Assembly: GCA_900557255.1 (NCBI GenBank)
Contig: USSA01000022.1
Span: 1-29,917, forward strand
DNA: 29,917 bases
From: an uncultured Prevotella sp.
Lineage (GTDB): Bacteria > Bacteroidota > Bacteroidia > Bacteroidales > Bacteroidaceae
Direction of reading: 5' to 3'
Each line of letters starts with the position of its first letter. Position 1 is the stretch's first letter. Below the pieces are notes generated by a model. It saw only the letters and a program-made list of their open reading frames with translations. It did not search any database and was not told where the DNA came from. Made by a program: the position numbers and the translations under genes. Positions 6,168-14,131 of this stretch are shown one piece after another.

Positions 6168-6950
6168 ATGAAGAAAGGATTAAAATATACTTTGGTTTCC
6201 TTAGGCAGCCTGGTCGTATTGGTTGGTATGGGCCTGGGGATTATGTATGTGGTGTCGCCATATAAGGTGAAGCGATGGGTGGGCATAGCTTCATCTTATT
6301 CTGATGTCTTCGTTGATAGATTGAAAGGGCAACCTTATACGCATGGCGGATATGACGGCATTGATGTTTCGAAACACAATGGAGTTATCAAGTGGAAGGA
6401 AATAGCGAAGAATAAGCGAATCAAGTTCGTTTATATCAGAGCTACACATGGTAAGGGATATGTGGATCGACATTATCGCCGAAATATCAGACTGGCTCGT
6501 AAATATGGGTTGAAGGTGGGATCTTATCATCTGATGTCTGCCGGCTCTTCAGTAACTGCTCAGTTCCGGGATTTCCAAAAGATAGTGAAGAAGGGCGAGC
6601 AGGACTTGATTCCTGTATTGGATGTGGAGGAGAAAGGCATCCGGGGAAGATGGAAGGGACGACAGCTGCAGGATAGCATACAGGTGTTTGCTGACTTGGT
6701 GAAGAAACACTATGGCAAGTATCCTATCATCTATAGCAACGAGAGCTTCTATAATAAGGAGATGGGGGCGAAGTTCAATCGCTATTATCTCTTCATTGCC
6801 AATTATAACTCTCGACAACCCTCTATCAACGGCAGAGGAAAGTGCAATATCTGGCAGTATTCAGAAACCGGACATTTGCATGGTATTGGAGAAAGGGTAG
6901 ATTTAAGCAGATTCATGAATGGTACAACCATCAAGAATTTGATGCTATAG
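6168..6950 (+). CDS. GH25 lysozyme (N,O-diacetylmuramidase) family protein
   Basis: 260 residues. An N-terminal hydrophobic segment (about 8-30) acts as signal anchor, followed by a single glycoside hydrolase 25 domain. Diagnostic stretches are GIDVSKHNG (64-72), FVYIRATHG, GSYHLMSAG (118-126) and the catalytic VLDVEE, where D152 and E154 correspond to the acid pair of GH25. IWQYSETG near the C-terminus is also typical. It should cleave the MurNAc-GlcNAc bond of peptidoglycan in the periplasm. It has its own -7 box and a downstream hairpin, so it looks monocistronic. Confidence 0.92.
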   Translation: MKKGLKYTLVSLGSLVVLVGMGLGIMYVVSPYKVKRWVGIASSYSDVFVDRLKGQPYTHGGYDGIDVSKHNGVIKWKEIAKNKRIKFVYIRATHGKGYVDRHYRRNIRLARKYGLKVGSYHLMSAGSSVTAQFRDFQKIVKKGEQDLIPVLDVEEKGIRGRWKGRQLQDSIQVFADLVKKHYGKYPIIYSNESFYNKEMGAKFNRYYLFIANYNSRQPSINGRGKCNIWQYSETGHLHGIGERVDLSRFMNGTTIKNLML

Positions 6951-6970
6951 GCATTGATGATTTTATACAC

Positions 6971-7030
6971 ATAAGCGAGTATTTGATACAATCCACGTAT
7001 GGATAGCATCATTACTTGCTTATTTTTTTC
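6971..7030 (+). terminator. hairpin with T-run after the lysozyme gene
   Basis: ATAAGCGAGTA (6971-6981) pairs with TACTTGCTTAT (7013-7023) with one G-T pair. Inside, ATCCA and TGGAT (about 6991-7004) form a second short stem. A run of T follows. This fits an intrinsic terminator for the lysozyme transcript, though the loop region is long. Confidence 0.5.
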
Positions 7031-7115
7031 TACTTTTACACTCGGGATTTTTACCCTGCTATAAGTATAGGGTTGAGTCTTGGATATTAAAAGTTGAATT
7101 TAAATTTTATCAATC

Positions 7116-7249
7116 ATGACTAAGAAATGTATTATTTCTGTATTGTTCGTAGTGGTATTGGCGTTCATCGGAGTTCTTGCCAGAGCACGGCGCTCCACTT
7201 TGCCGTGAAGCTGGAACTTGGCTGGAATGAACCGAGTATCCGCTTTTGA
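7116..7249 (+). pseudogene. possible frameshifted remnant of a small secreted-protein gene
   Basis: The ATG at 7116 opens a 30-codon frame that starts like a signal peptide (MTKKC, then ISVLFVVVLAFIGVLA) but changes to a short basic tail and stops at 7208. In the +1 frame the reading continues after the hydrophobic part as ALHFAVKLELGWNEPSIRF to a TGA at 7247-7249, which looks more protein-like. Together this suggests a decayed or prematurely truncated secreted-protein gene. It is short, so chance cannot be excluded. Otherwise the 435-base gap between the lysozyme and the AAA gene holds only the lysozyme terminator and the promoter at 7320-7351. Confidence 0.3.
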
Positions 7250-7319
7250 ATATAATCCAAGGGGTGATGGTATGTTGTTTACGTTTTTTGTTAGATATCG
7301 CAAACAAAATGGGGATTTC

Positions 7320-7351
7320 TTTGCAGCTATGAATATTTTTTTGTATCTTTG
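7320..7351 (+). promoter_or_regulatory. promoter of the AAA/PD-(D/E)XK gene
   Basis: TATCTTTG at 7344-7351 matches the TAnnTTTG -7 box. TTTG at 7320-7323 matches the -33 element with a 20-base spacer. The predicted transcript starts a few bases downstream, leaving a short 5' UTR before the ATG at 7386. Confidence 0.65.
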
Positions 7352-7385
7352 TCCCCAGATATAAGTACTTAAAGCATATTGTAAG

Positions 7386-8945
7386 ATGGCTGCATTGAAA
7401 TTATACCCTGTGGGAATCCAAACTTTTGAGCGAATTCGAAAAGAAGATAAGCTCTATGTTGATAAGACGGAATACATTTACAGAATGACGCATTCTGGTG
7501 GATGTTATTTCTTCTTGAGCCGACCACGCCGTTTTGGTAAGTCATTATTGACTTCAACTTTTCAAAGTTATTTCGAGGGTAAGAAGGATTTGTTTAAAGG
7601 GCTTGCCATCGAAAAACTGGAGCAGGAGTGGACGGAATATCCTGTGCTGCATTTTGATATGTCGGGTGGCAAGCATCTGGAAAAGAAGGAGTTGGAAGAT
7701 TATTTGGGCTATCAATTGGCTAATAAAGAGGCTACGTATGGTATTACAACACCTCAGAATGGAGCAAATAATCGTCTGACCGATTTGATTCTGACTGTTT
7801 ATCGAAAGACAGGCAAGCAAGTGGTTGTGCTCATCGATGAGTATGATGCTCCTTTGTTGGATGTAGTACACGAGGATACTTCCTTGCAGGTTCTTCGCAA
7901 CGTTATGCGCAATTTCTATAGTCCATTGAAAATGTGCGAGCCTTATCTCCGCTTTGTCTTCTTGACGGGTATCACCAAGTTCTCGCAGATGAGCATCTTT
8001 AGTGAACTGAATAACATCACGAATGTGAGCATGTTGCCCCAGTATGCGGGAATTTGTGGTATCACCAAGGAAGAACTGGAGACCCAAATGTCCGCAGATA
8101 TTGATGCTTTGGGCGAGAAGTTGGGCAAGACAAGAAAAGAGACGTTGGCGGCTCTCGGGGAATATTATGATGGTTATCATTTTGCGAGTGAATCTCCTGA
8201 CGTATTCAATCCATTCAGCTTGCTCAATGCCATGACAAATGGTAATTTGGATTACTATTGGTTTGCCTCTGGTACACCTACTTACTTGATCAACATGCTC
8301 AACAAGTTCCAGGTGATGCCATCTGAGATAGGTGGCAGTGAGGCAGATAAGTCGGAGTTTGATGCTCCAACCGAGAAGATGACCACCATCATGCCGTTGC
8401 TCTATCAGAGTGGCTACATCACCATCAAGGGCTATGACCCAGAGACGGAACTCTATCTCTTAGACATACCGAACAAGGAGATTCGTGTGGGTTTGTATCG
8501 TAGTCTTTTACCTTATTATATAGGTATGAATACGGTGAAGGGTACCACCACAATCGCCAAGATGTCTGCTGCCATTCGTCATAACAAGATAGATGAGGCT
8601 CTGGAAATGCTCCAGACTTATCTCGGCACGATTCCTTATTGCGACAATACGGATTATGAGGGGCATTATCAGCAGATGATGTATGTCATCTTCTCCATCC
8701 TCGACAATTATGTGGATGTAGAGGTTCACACGCCAAAGGGACGTGTCGATATGGTGCTCCGTACTGCCACCCATCTCTACCTCTTTGAATTGAAACTAAA
8801 CCAAAGTGCTGATGTGGCAATGAAACAGATAGACTTGAAGGAGTATGCGAAGCGTTTCGCCCTCTGCGGTCTTCCAATCGTGAAGGTAGGCATCAACTTT
8901 GATGTGGAGACGCATACCATCAAGGATTGGAAGGTAGAAGATTAA
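7386..8945 (+). CDS. AAA-ATPase-like protein with C-terminal PD-(D/E)XK nuclease domain
   Basis: 519 residues. The N-terminal AAA-ATPase-like domain carries the atypical P-loop SRPRRFGKSLL (about 45-55) and a Walker-B-like VVLIDEYDAPLL (about 146-157). The C-terminal part shows a PD-(D/E)XK core: GRVDMVL followed by LYLFELKL (about 472-492), with Asp and the Glu-x-Lys pair in place. This two-domain family is very abundant and multi-copy in Bacteroidota. Its function is unproven, with mobile-element or defence-linked roles suggested. The P-loop, Walker B and nuclease residues are all present, so this copy appears intact. It has its own promoter and stands alone. Confidence 0.92.
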   Translation: MAALKLYPVGIQTFERIRKEDKLYVDKTEYIYRMTHSGGCYFFLSRPRRFGKSLLTSTFQSYFEGKKDLFKGLAIEKLEQEWTEYPVLHFDMSGGKHLEKKELEDYLGYQLANKEATYGITTPQNGANNRLTDLILTVYRKTGKQVVVLIDEYDAPLLDVVHEDTSLQVLRNVMRNFYSPLKMCEPYLRFVFLTGITKFSQMSIFSELNNITNVSMLPQYAGICGITKEELETQMSADIDALGEKLGKTRKETLAALGEYYDGYHFASESPDVFNPFSLLNAMTNGNLDYYWFASGTPTYLINMLNKFQVMPSEIGGSEADKSEFDAPTEKMTTIMPLLYQSGYITIKGYDPETELYLLDIPNKEIRVGLYRSLLPYYIGMNTVKGTTTIAKMSAAIRHNKIDEALEMLQTYLGTIPYCDNTDYEGHYQQMMYVIFSILDNYVDVEVHTPKGRVDMVLRTATHLYLFELKLNQSADVAMKQIDLKEYAKRFALCGLPIVKVGINFDVETHTIKDWKVED

Positions 8946-9055
8946 TGATAGTCTGAATGTTCTCTTCGGGCGTCACCGAGATAGGTACACCTATATAATA
9001 ATAGTATTTTTCTCCAATTTCTTGCATATTCTTGCAGAAAAGTAAGCAGAAATGA

Positions 9056-9125
9056 TAAATTTGCAGCAAAAAGCAATATTTTTTTGGAATTTATGCTTGA
9101 TATTATAGAAAAAGTCTTAACTTTG
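9056..9125 (+). promoter_or_regulatory. two tandem -7 boxes in the asd upstream region
   Basis: TAAATTTG at 9056-9063 and TAACTTTG at 9118-9125 both match TAnnTTTG. The second has a TTG at 9097-9099 with an 18-base spacer, making it the better promoter candidate for the aspartate-semialdehyde dehydrogenase gene. The leader would then be about 150 bases and would contain the tandem repeat at 9157-9208. Nothing else gene-like was seen in the 334-base gap 8946-9279. Confidence 0.5.
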
Positions 9126-9156
9126 CAGCGGATTTGAGAAAATAAGCAGTTTCCGG

Positions 9157-9208
9157 CTATCAGAAAATAAGGAATCATGAAGCTATCAGAAAATGAGGAA
9201 TCATGAAG
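9157..9208 (+). repeat. tandem 26-base duplication in the asd leader
   Basis: Two adjacent copies of a 26-base unit beginning CTATCAGAAAAT and ending GAATCATGAAG occupy 9157-9182 and 9183-9208. They differ at one base (A versus G). Each copy contains an ATG out of context for any gene. It looks like a recent slippage duplication in the 5' UTR. Confidence 0.8.
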
Positions 9209-9279
9209 ATGATAAGAGGGCTGGCTTTCTCTTCCACAGTTTACACTTATAACAACTTTATAAATTAAAAGATTCGATT

Positions 9280-10293
9280 ATGAAAGTAGCAATTGTTGGT
9301 GCAAGTGGCGCAGTAGGACAGGAATTCCTGCGTATCCTTGCCGAGAGAAATTTCCCTATGGATGATTTGGTGTTGTTTGGTTCTGAGCGTTCTGCCGGAC
9401 GAAAATACAACTTCAAGGGAAAGGACTATGAGGTCAAACTTTTGCAGCATAACGATGACTTTAAAGATGTCGATATTGCTTTCACATCTGCTGGTGGCGG
9501 CACTTCAGAGGAGTTTGCCGAGACTATCACCAAGTATGGTGCCGTGATGATTGATAACTCTAGCGCATTCCGTATGTGCGACGACGTGCCTCTGGTTGTG
9601 CCTGAGGTAAATGCTGAGGATGCCCTGAACCGCCCTCGCAATATCATCGCCAACCCTAACTGTACCACCATCATGATGGTTGTAGTGTTGAAGCCTATCG
9701 ATAACTTAAGCCATATCAAGAAGATTCATATCTCTTCTTACCAGAGTGCTTCAGGTGCTGGTGCTGCTGCCATGGCTGAACTTGAGCAGCAGTATAAGGA
9801 TATCCTTGAGACTGGTAAGACCGATCATATCAGCAAGTTCCCTCATCAGTTGGCATATAATGTCATCCCACAGATTGACAAGATGACTCCTAACGATTAC
9901 ACCAAGGAGGAGATGAAGATGTATAACGAGACCCGCAAGATTATGCACTCTGATGTTCGCACCAGTGCTACCTGCGTTCGCGTTTCTTCACTTCGTTCTC
10001 ACTCAGAGAGTGTTTGGTTCGAGACTGAGAAGCCATTGGCAGTAGAGGACATCCGCAAGGCTTTGGAGGCTGCTCCAGGCGTAACTGTAAAGGATGATGC
10101 CCAGAACTACGTTTATCCAATGCCATTGGAGAGCGCCGGCAAGGACGATGTATATGTAGGTCGTATCCGCAAGGATCTGGCTGATGACAATGGTAACACA
10201 TTGTGGTTGACTGGCGACCAGATTCGTAAGGGTGCTGCCCTGAACGCTGTTCAGATTGCTGAGTACTTGATTAAGGTGGGCAACGTAAAGTAA
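9280..10293 (+). CDS. asd: aspartate-semialdehyde dehydrogenase
   Basis: 337 residues, full family length. The N-terminal NADP-binding GASGAVG is at 7-13, the catalytic cysteine is C128 in NPNCTT, and the [10 protein letters not shown] segment and the [13 protein letters not shown] region of the dimerisation/active-site domain are intact. It reduces aspartyl phosphate to aspartate semialdehyde, the branch step towards lysine/diaminopimelate, threonine and methionine. Codon use is biased as in a well-expressed housekeeping gene. It stands alone between its own promoter region and a hairpin terminator. Confidence 0.97.
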   Translation: MKVAIVGASGAVGQEFLRILAERNFPMDDLVLFGSERSAGRKYNFKGKDYEVKLLQHNDDFKDVDIAFTSAGGGTSEEFAETITKYGAVMIDNSSAFRMCDDVPLVVPEVNAEDALNRPRNIIANPNCTTIMMVVVLKPIDNLSHIKKIHISSYQSASGAGAAAMAELEQQYKDILETGKTDHISKFPHQLAYNVIPQIDKMTPNDYTKEEMKMYNETRKIMHSDVRTSATCVRVSSLRSHSESVWFETEKPLAVEDIRKALEAAPGVTVKDDAQNYVYPMPLESAGKDDVYVGRIRKDLADDNGNTLWLTGDQIRKGAALNAVQIAEYLIKVGNVK

Positions 10294-10324
10294 GCCATAC
10301 CTTATTTATATAAAAGAATATGAG

Positions 10325-10365
10325 GAAGTTAAGGGATAATGAATTTTATCTCTTAACTTCTTTTC
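10325..10365 (+). terminator. terminator after asd
   Basis: GAAGTTAAGGGATA (10325-10338) pairs with TATCTCTTAACTTC (10347-10360), one mismatch, around an 8-base loop, and TTTT follows. Clear intrinsic terminator 31 bases after the asd stop codon. Confidence 0.85.
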
Positions 10366-10399
10366 GTCTTTATACGATTCTGAATAGAAAAGTAAGAAT

Positions 10400-11665
10400 A
10401 TGATTGAAAGATTCAAACTCTTGCTCCAGGAGATGAACCGGGGCATTTATGAGAAGGAGACGGAGATATCGCTCTCGCTCCTGGCTGCTCTGGCAGGTGA
10501 GAGTATCATCCTGCTGGGACCTCCGGGTGTGGCAAAGAGTATGGTAGCCAGACAGTTGAAGACGGCATTCAGGGAGGCTCAGAGCTTTGAGTATCTGATG
10601 TCGCGATTCTCTACACCCGATGAAATCTTCGGTCCGGTGAGCATTCAGAAGCTGAAGACTTCGGATACTTACGAGCGTGCAGTGGAGGGTTATCTGCCTA
10701 CTGCCGATGTGGTTTTCCTGGATGAAATCTGGAAGGCGGGACCTGCTATCCAGAACACGCTCCTTACGGTGATTAACGAGAAAATCTTCAGAAACGGCAA
10801 TCGCGAAATGCATCTCCCTCTGAAACTTCTCGTGGCGGCTAGTAATGAGCTGCCGGCTAAGGGAGAGGGACTGGAGGCGCTTTGGGACCGATTCGTGATT
10901 AGAATAGAGAGCCGACCGATTAAGCTGGAGAAGAATTTCCGTGCAATGCTGCTGGAGGCTCCCACGGATTTCTTAGGTCCCACAGATTTCACAGATTCCA
11001 CAGATTCTTCTGGTTCTATGGGGAAATTTGGTTTTACAGATTCCACGGATTTCTCTGATTCTACGGATTTTTCTGATTTGAAGATTACTGCTGAGGAGTA
11101 TGCTGAATGGGCGGAGAAAATCTGTAAGATTGGCGTGAAGGAGGAGGTGCTTGATGCAATTTCCGCTATCCGTAAATCTCTGAGAGCCGTGAATGTGGAT
11201 GAGGCTGCCGAGCGCAGAAACATCTATGTGAGTGACCGCCGATGGAAGAATATCGTCCGCCTGCTTCGCACTTCTGCCTTCATGCAGGATAGGGAAGAGG
11301 TGGATATCTGCGATTTGCTTCCTATCTACCATTGTCTGTGGCAGGAGCCGGAAGAGCGGGATGCTATCCGAAACATCGTGATCCGTGCCCTCTTTTCTCC
11401 TTTTGCAGATAAACTCGTGGAGATGAAGAATGCGCTTGCTGAGGATATTAAGTATCATCGTGTACGCAGGAGTCCGGAGGATGGAAGGGATTACGAGGGA
11501 GAGATAGAAAGCCTTTCGGATGGCTTGAGCTCGCTGGAAAGACAGTTGGGCGAGAATCTCTTCGCATCTGCTGATGATAAGGCGGAAATATCGGCTTATC
11601 TCCGTGATTTCTATAAGGAATTGGCATTTACCCGTCAGGATACGATGAAACTTTATGAGGTTTAA
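10400..11665 (+). CDS. MoxR/RavA-like AAA ATPase
   Basis: 421 residues. Walker A is GPPGVAKS (40-47), Walker B VVFLDEI (104-110), then AASNELPAKGEGLEALWDRFVIR (sensor-1/arginine-finger region, about 146-168), all typical of the RavA branch of MoxR ATPases. These proteins act as chaperone-like ATPases together with a VWA-domain partner, encoded here two genes downstream. Residues of about 189-228 form a Thr-Asp-Ser-Phe-rich insert (PTDFTDSTD, DSTDFSDSTDFSD) encoded by short DNA repeats. The insert lies between the AAA core and the C-terminal helical part and keeps the frame. The C-terminal part (about 230-421) is helical and otherwise unremarkable. Confidence 0.9.
   Translation: MIERFKLLLQEMNRGIYEKETEISLSLLAALAGESIILLGPPGVAKSMVARQLKTAFREAQSFEYLMSRFSTPDEIFGPVSIQKLKTSDTYERAVEGYLPTADVVFLDEIWKAGPAIQNTLLTVINEKIFRNGNREMHLPLKLLVAASNELPAKGEGLEALWDRFVIRIESRPIKLEKNFRAMLLEAPTDFLGPTDFTDSTDSSGSMGKFGFTDSTDFSDSTDFSDLKITAEEYAEWAEKICKIGVKEEVLDAISAIRKSLRAVNVDEAAERRNIYVSDRRWKNIVRLLRTSAFMQDREEVDICDLLPIYHCLWQEPEERDAIRNIVIRALFSPFADKLVEMKNALAEDIKYHRVRRSPEDGRDYEGEIESLSDGLSSLERQLGENLFASADDKAEISAYLRDFYKELAFTRQDTMKLYEV
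10964..11083 (+). repeat. ACAGATTCC-type repeat tract inside the RavA-like gene
   Basis: About 120 bases are built of degenerate 9-base units of the form ACAGATTCC or ACGGATTTC, with a non-repeat spacer in the middle. Because 9 is a multiple of three the tract is translated in frame as Thr-Asp-Ser/Phe units. CACAGATT-type tracts are commonly seen between genes in this phylum, from general knowledge. Here one appears to have landed within a coding region. Confidence 0.7.
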
Positions 11666-11706
11666 TCGCCTCCTATTACATTATTATAATATAGAAGATT
11701 CAAAAC

Positions 11707-12201
11707 ATGATGAACGAACAGAAAATATTGACTCCTGAGTTGGAGGCGCGTGTTCACCAGGCGGTGGATAACTTTATGCAGGGCTATGGCTGCTGCCAGT
11801 CGGTAGTGGCTGCCTTTGCCGATTTATATGGTCTTGATGATGAGATGGCGAAGCGCATTGGTGCCGGTTTCGGTGGTGGAGTAGGCAGAATGAGAATGAT
11901 GTGTGGTGCTGTTTCGGGCATCGTGGTGCTCGTTGGCTTGGATTGTGGACAGACCGAGGGGGATGACCGCGAGGGCAAGTCGGCCTGCTATAAGGTGGTG
12001 CAGGACTTGCTCGCCAAATCGAAGGAGCAGAACGGCAGTATCATCTGTGCCGAGATTCTGGGCTTGAAGGGCCACGAGAAAGCGCAGTCCAGCTATGTGG
12101 CTTCGGCAAGAACGGCAGAATATTACAAGTCTCGCCCTTGCGCAGCTAAAGTAGAGAGTGCTGCAAGAATCTTCGCAGAATATCTGATGGAGAAAAAATA
12201 A
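11707..12201 (+). CDS. C_GCAxxG_C_C family protein
   Basis: 164 residues. The family pattern is visible as YGCCQSV near residues 22-28, then FGGGVGRMRMMCGAVSG (about 55-71), LDCG (about 79-82) and later cysteines in the CAEILGLKG and RPCAAKV regions. Family members are predicted redox-active or metal-binding proteins of unknown reaction. It is placed between the RavA-like ATPase and its VWA partner, 12 bases before the latter, so the three are probably one operon. The function in this context is unknown. A start one codon later (second Met) is equally possible. Confidence 0.85.
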   Translation: MMNEQKILTPELEARVHQAVDNFMQGYGCCQSVVAAFADLYGLDDEMAKRIGAGFGGGVGRMRMMCGAVSGIVVLVGLDCGQTEGDDREGKSACYKVVQDLLAKSKEQNGSIICAEILGLKGHEKAQSSYVASARTAEYYKSRPCAAKVESAARIFAEYLMEKK

Positions 12202-12213
12202 GGATTTACTCCT

Positions 12214-13863
12214 ATGAAATACCAGAATAACAAGGACTTGGCGGAGGCACAGTATTACTTGAAGATGCTGGATGACTTCTGCAAGTCGGGACAGGTGAAG
12301 ATTCCTGATCCGACAGGCACCGCCATGCCTTGGAATTTGAAGGAAGACCCGCTGAAGGATTATCTCATTCATCTCTTTACCCTGAAAGTAACCATAGAAG
12401 AAACTGGCGAAGAGGTGCAGAAATTCGTGCGACAGGTGGTGAACAGCAAAATTAAGAGCAAGGTTTTCTATGATAGCGTGGGAAAATTCATCGTGGAATG
12501 CGTCCATCACATGCGGTTCCAGCGCCAGCGTGCCTGGACCGAGAGTCATCGGGCTGATGATGTGCTCGATTGGGCTCCCTTCAAGCGGATGGATGAACAG
12601 GTGTGGCTCCCCTTTCTCGACCAGCTGGAACAGGAACATGCTGAAGATGGGTTCGATAAGCCTTTCTTCCTCAAGCTGATGACTGGAGACGGGGCTTCGA
12701 AACCCGAAAACTGGGAAAGGCTGGTAAGAGACTGGAAGGTCTGCATCGACCATCAGGTATTGAACAAGTTAAAGGACTTCATCTCGCTCCGTCAGAACAA
12801 CTTCGAAACAGGACTGGTGCGCATGATGGACCAGATAACCCGCAACATGAAGACGAAGGGCGTTTCGGAGCAGCGAGCCGTACAAGCCTGGGAACTGATG
12901 ACGAACGGATGGACCGAAACGGAGTTTGAACGCCGTCTGAACCAGGTGAAGATTCAGGACAAATATCCCGAAATCAAGGAAATTGTGGCGAAGATGGGAC
13001 GAGTAGCCGATGCCAACGGCAAAGACCGGCTCACCATCGCATCGGGCGTAGAGATGAAGATGGAGCATTCAGCGGGTAGCGATATCGAGGGCATTACCGT
13101 GGGCGATGATCTCAACTCCCTTCTCCCCCTCGAACTGGCACAGTACAGCGATGAAGATATGGAGGGCCTCTTTATCTATAAGTATCGCACGCGAAGACTC
13201 CAGACCTTCCGTTATAAGAGCGAAATGTCGAAACCATCCCGCAAACTCGGCTTTACCCACGCCTCCCGCAAGGGTCCGATGATTGTCTGTCTGGACACCT
13301 CAGCCAGTATGTATGGCACGCCCGAAAGGATATCCTCTACACTCATCTCTCTGCTGGAAGAAACGGCAGAAGATCTGGAGCGAGACTGCTTCCTGATAGA
13401 TTTCTCCGTCAGTACCCGTGCCATCGACCTGATGGCGAAGCGCAAGGCAGAGCGCCTGAAGAGAATAGGAATCACTATGATGGAATCAGCCGAAGCAGAT
13501 GCAGTTCCGTCCGTTGGAGACGGACAGGCGCATACCGGGCGAGGCATCCGGCGGCAGCCTACCACAACCCACCTTCCATTTATCGGAGGCGGAACATCGG
13601 CAAAGAAGATGATGACCCAGATGTTCGACCTTCTCGACAACGACGGACTCCATTACGTGAATGCCGATGTGCTTTGGATTACCGACTTCCTGATTCCAGA
13701 TCCGCCACAGCAACTGTTGTCGAGATTCCGGGAATACAAGGAGACGGGTACCCGATTCTATGGCATCCGCATCGTGCGTGATGATGACAAGGAGCCGAAC
13801 GCCTGGAAGGAGTACTTCAATCAGATTTATACCATCCGGTACCGCCCGCTGCGAAGATATTAA
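12214..13863 (+). CDS. VWA domain protein, ViaA/CoxE-like partner of RavA
   Basis: 549 residues. The N-terminal two-thirds are helical and charged. The C-terminal von Willebrand A domain has the MIDAS motif D361-T-S-A-S and later GGGTSAKKM and ITDFLIP, as in ViaA/CoxE proteins. Such proteins pair with MoxR/RavA ATPases as a metal-dependent adaptor, and the ATPase lies just upstream in the same direction. A loop of about 30 residues (about 427-452, Ala-, Gly- and Arg-rich) interrupts the VWA fold between KRIGIT and LPFIGGG. It looks like a locally more GC-rich insertion. The stop is followed by an intergenic region with a hairpin terminator. Confidence 0.9.
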   Translation: MKYQNNKDLAEAQYYLKMLDDFCKSGQVKIPDPTGTAMPWNLKEDPLKDYLIHLFTLKVTIEETGEEVQKFVRQVVNSKIKSKVFYDSVGKFIVECVHHMRFQRQRAWTESHRADDVLDWAPFKRMDEQVWLPFLDQLEQEHAEDGFDKPFFLKLMTGDGASKPENWERLVRDWKVCIDHQVLNKLKDFISLRQNNFETGLVRMMDQITRNMKTKGVSEQRAVQAWELMTNGWTETEFERRLNQVKIQDKYPEIKEIVAKMGRVADANGKDRLTIASGVEMKMEHSAGSDIEGITVGDDLNSLLPLELAQYSDEDMEGLFIYKYRTRRLQTFRYKSEMSKPSRKLGFTHASRKGPMIVCLDTSASMYGTPERISSTLISLLEETAEDLERDCFLIDFSVSTRAIDLMAKRKAERLKRIGITMMESAEADAVPSVGDGQAHTGRGIRRQPTTTHLPFIGGGTSAKKMMTQMFDLLDNDGLHYVNADVLWITDFLIPDPPQQLLSRFREYKETGTRFYGIRIVRDDDKEPNAWKEYFNQIYTIRYRPLRRY

Positions 13864-13945
13864 AGAAGATGTTAAGGCAGAAAAGGGGTATCAGATGATA
13901 ATAGAGACATGTATGAAATGTATCAAGAACTTTATCATATGTTAC

Positions 13946-13981
13946 ATTTGGCGCAGAATTTCGGTTTTGCGCCATTTTTTT
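13946..13981 (+). terminator. terminator after the RavA-VWA operon
   Basis: TGGCGCA (13949-13955) pairs with TGCGCCA (13968-13974), extended by AA-TT pairs, and a run of seven T follows. It lies about 85 bases after the VWA gene and before the isomerase promoter. Confidence 0.8.
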
Positions 13982-14004
13982 GAATTAAAAATTCCTTAAA
14001 ACGC

Positions 14005-14034
14005 TTGGTGATACAAAATATATTTGTACCTTTG
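14005..14034 (+). promoter_or_regulatory. promoter of the isomerase gene
   Basis: TACCTTTG at 14027-14034 is a consensus -7 box. TTG at 14005-14007 lies 19 bases upstream as -33 element. The resulting 5' UTR is about 90 bases, AT-rich, with no obvious riboswitch fold. Confidence 0.65.
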
Positions 14035-14131
14035 TGCTCGGAACAATGAATAATTGTCAGCCAAACAAATTTAGAAAAGAATCAATAAATATAAGCAATT
14101 TATACAAAAACTTAAGTAATAAACTAAAATT

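Noticed and set aside
11824..12753. A 309-residue frame on the minus strand
   Set aside because: It spans parts of two well-supported plus-strand genes and shows no domain.
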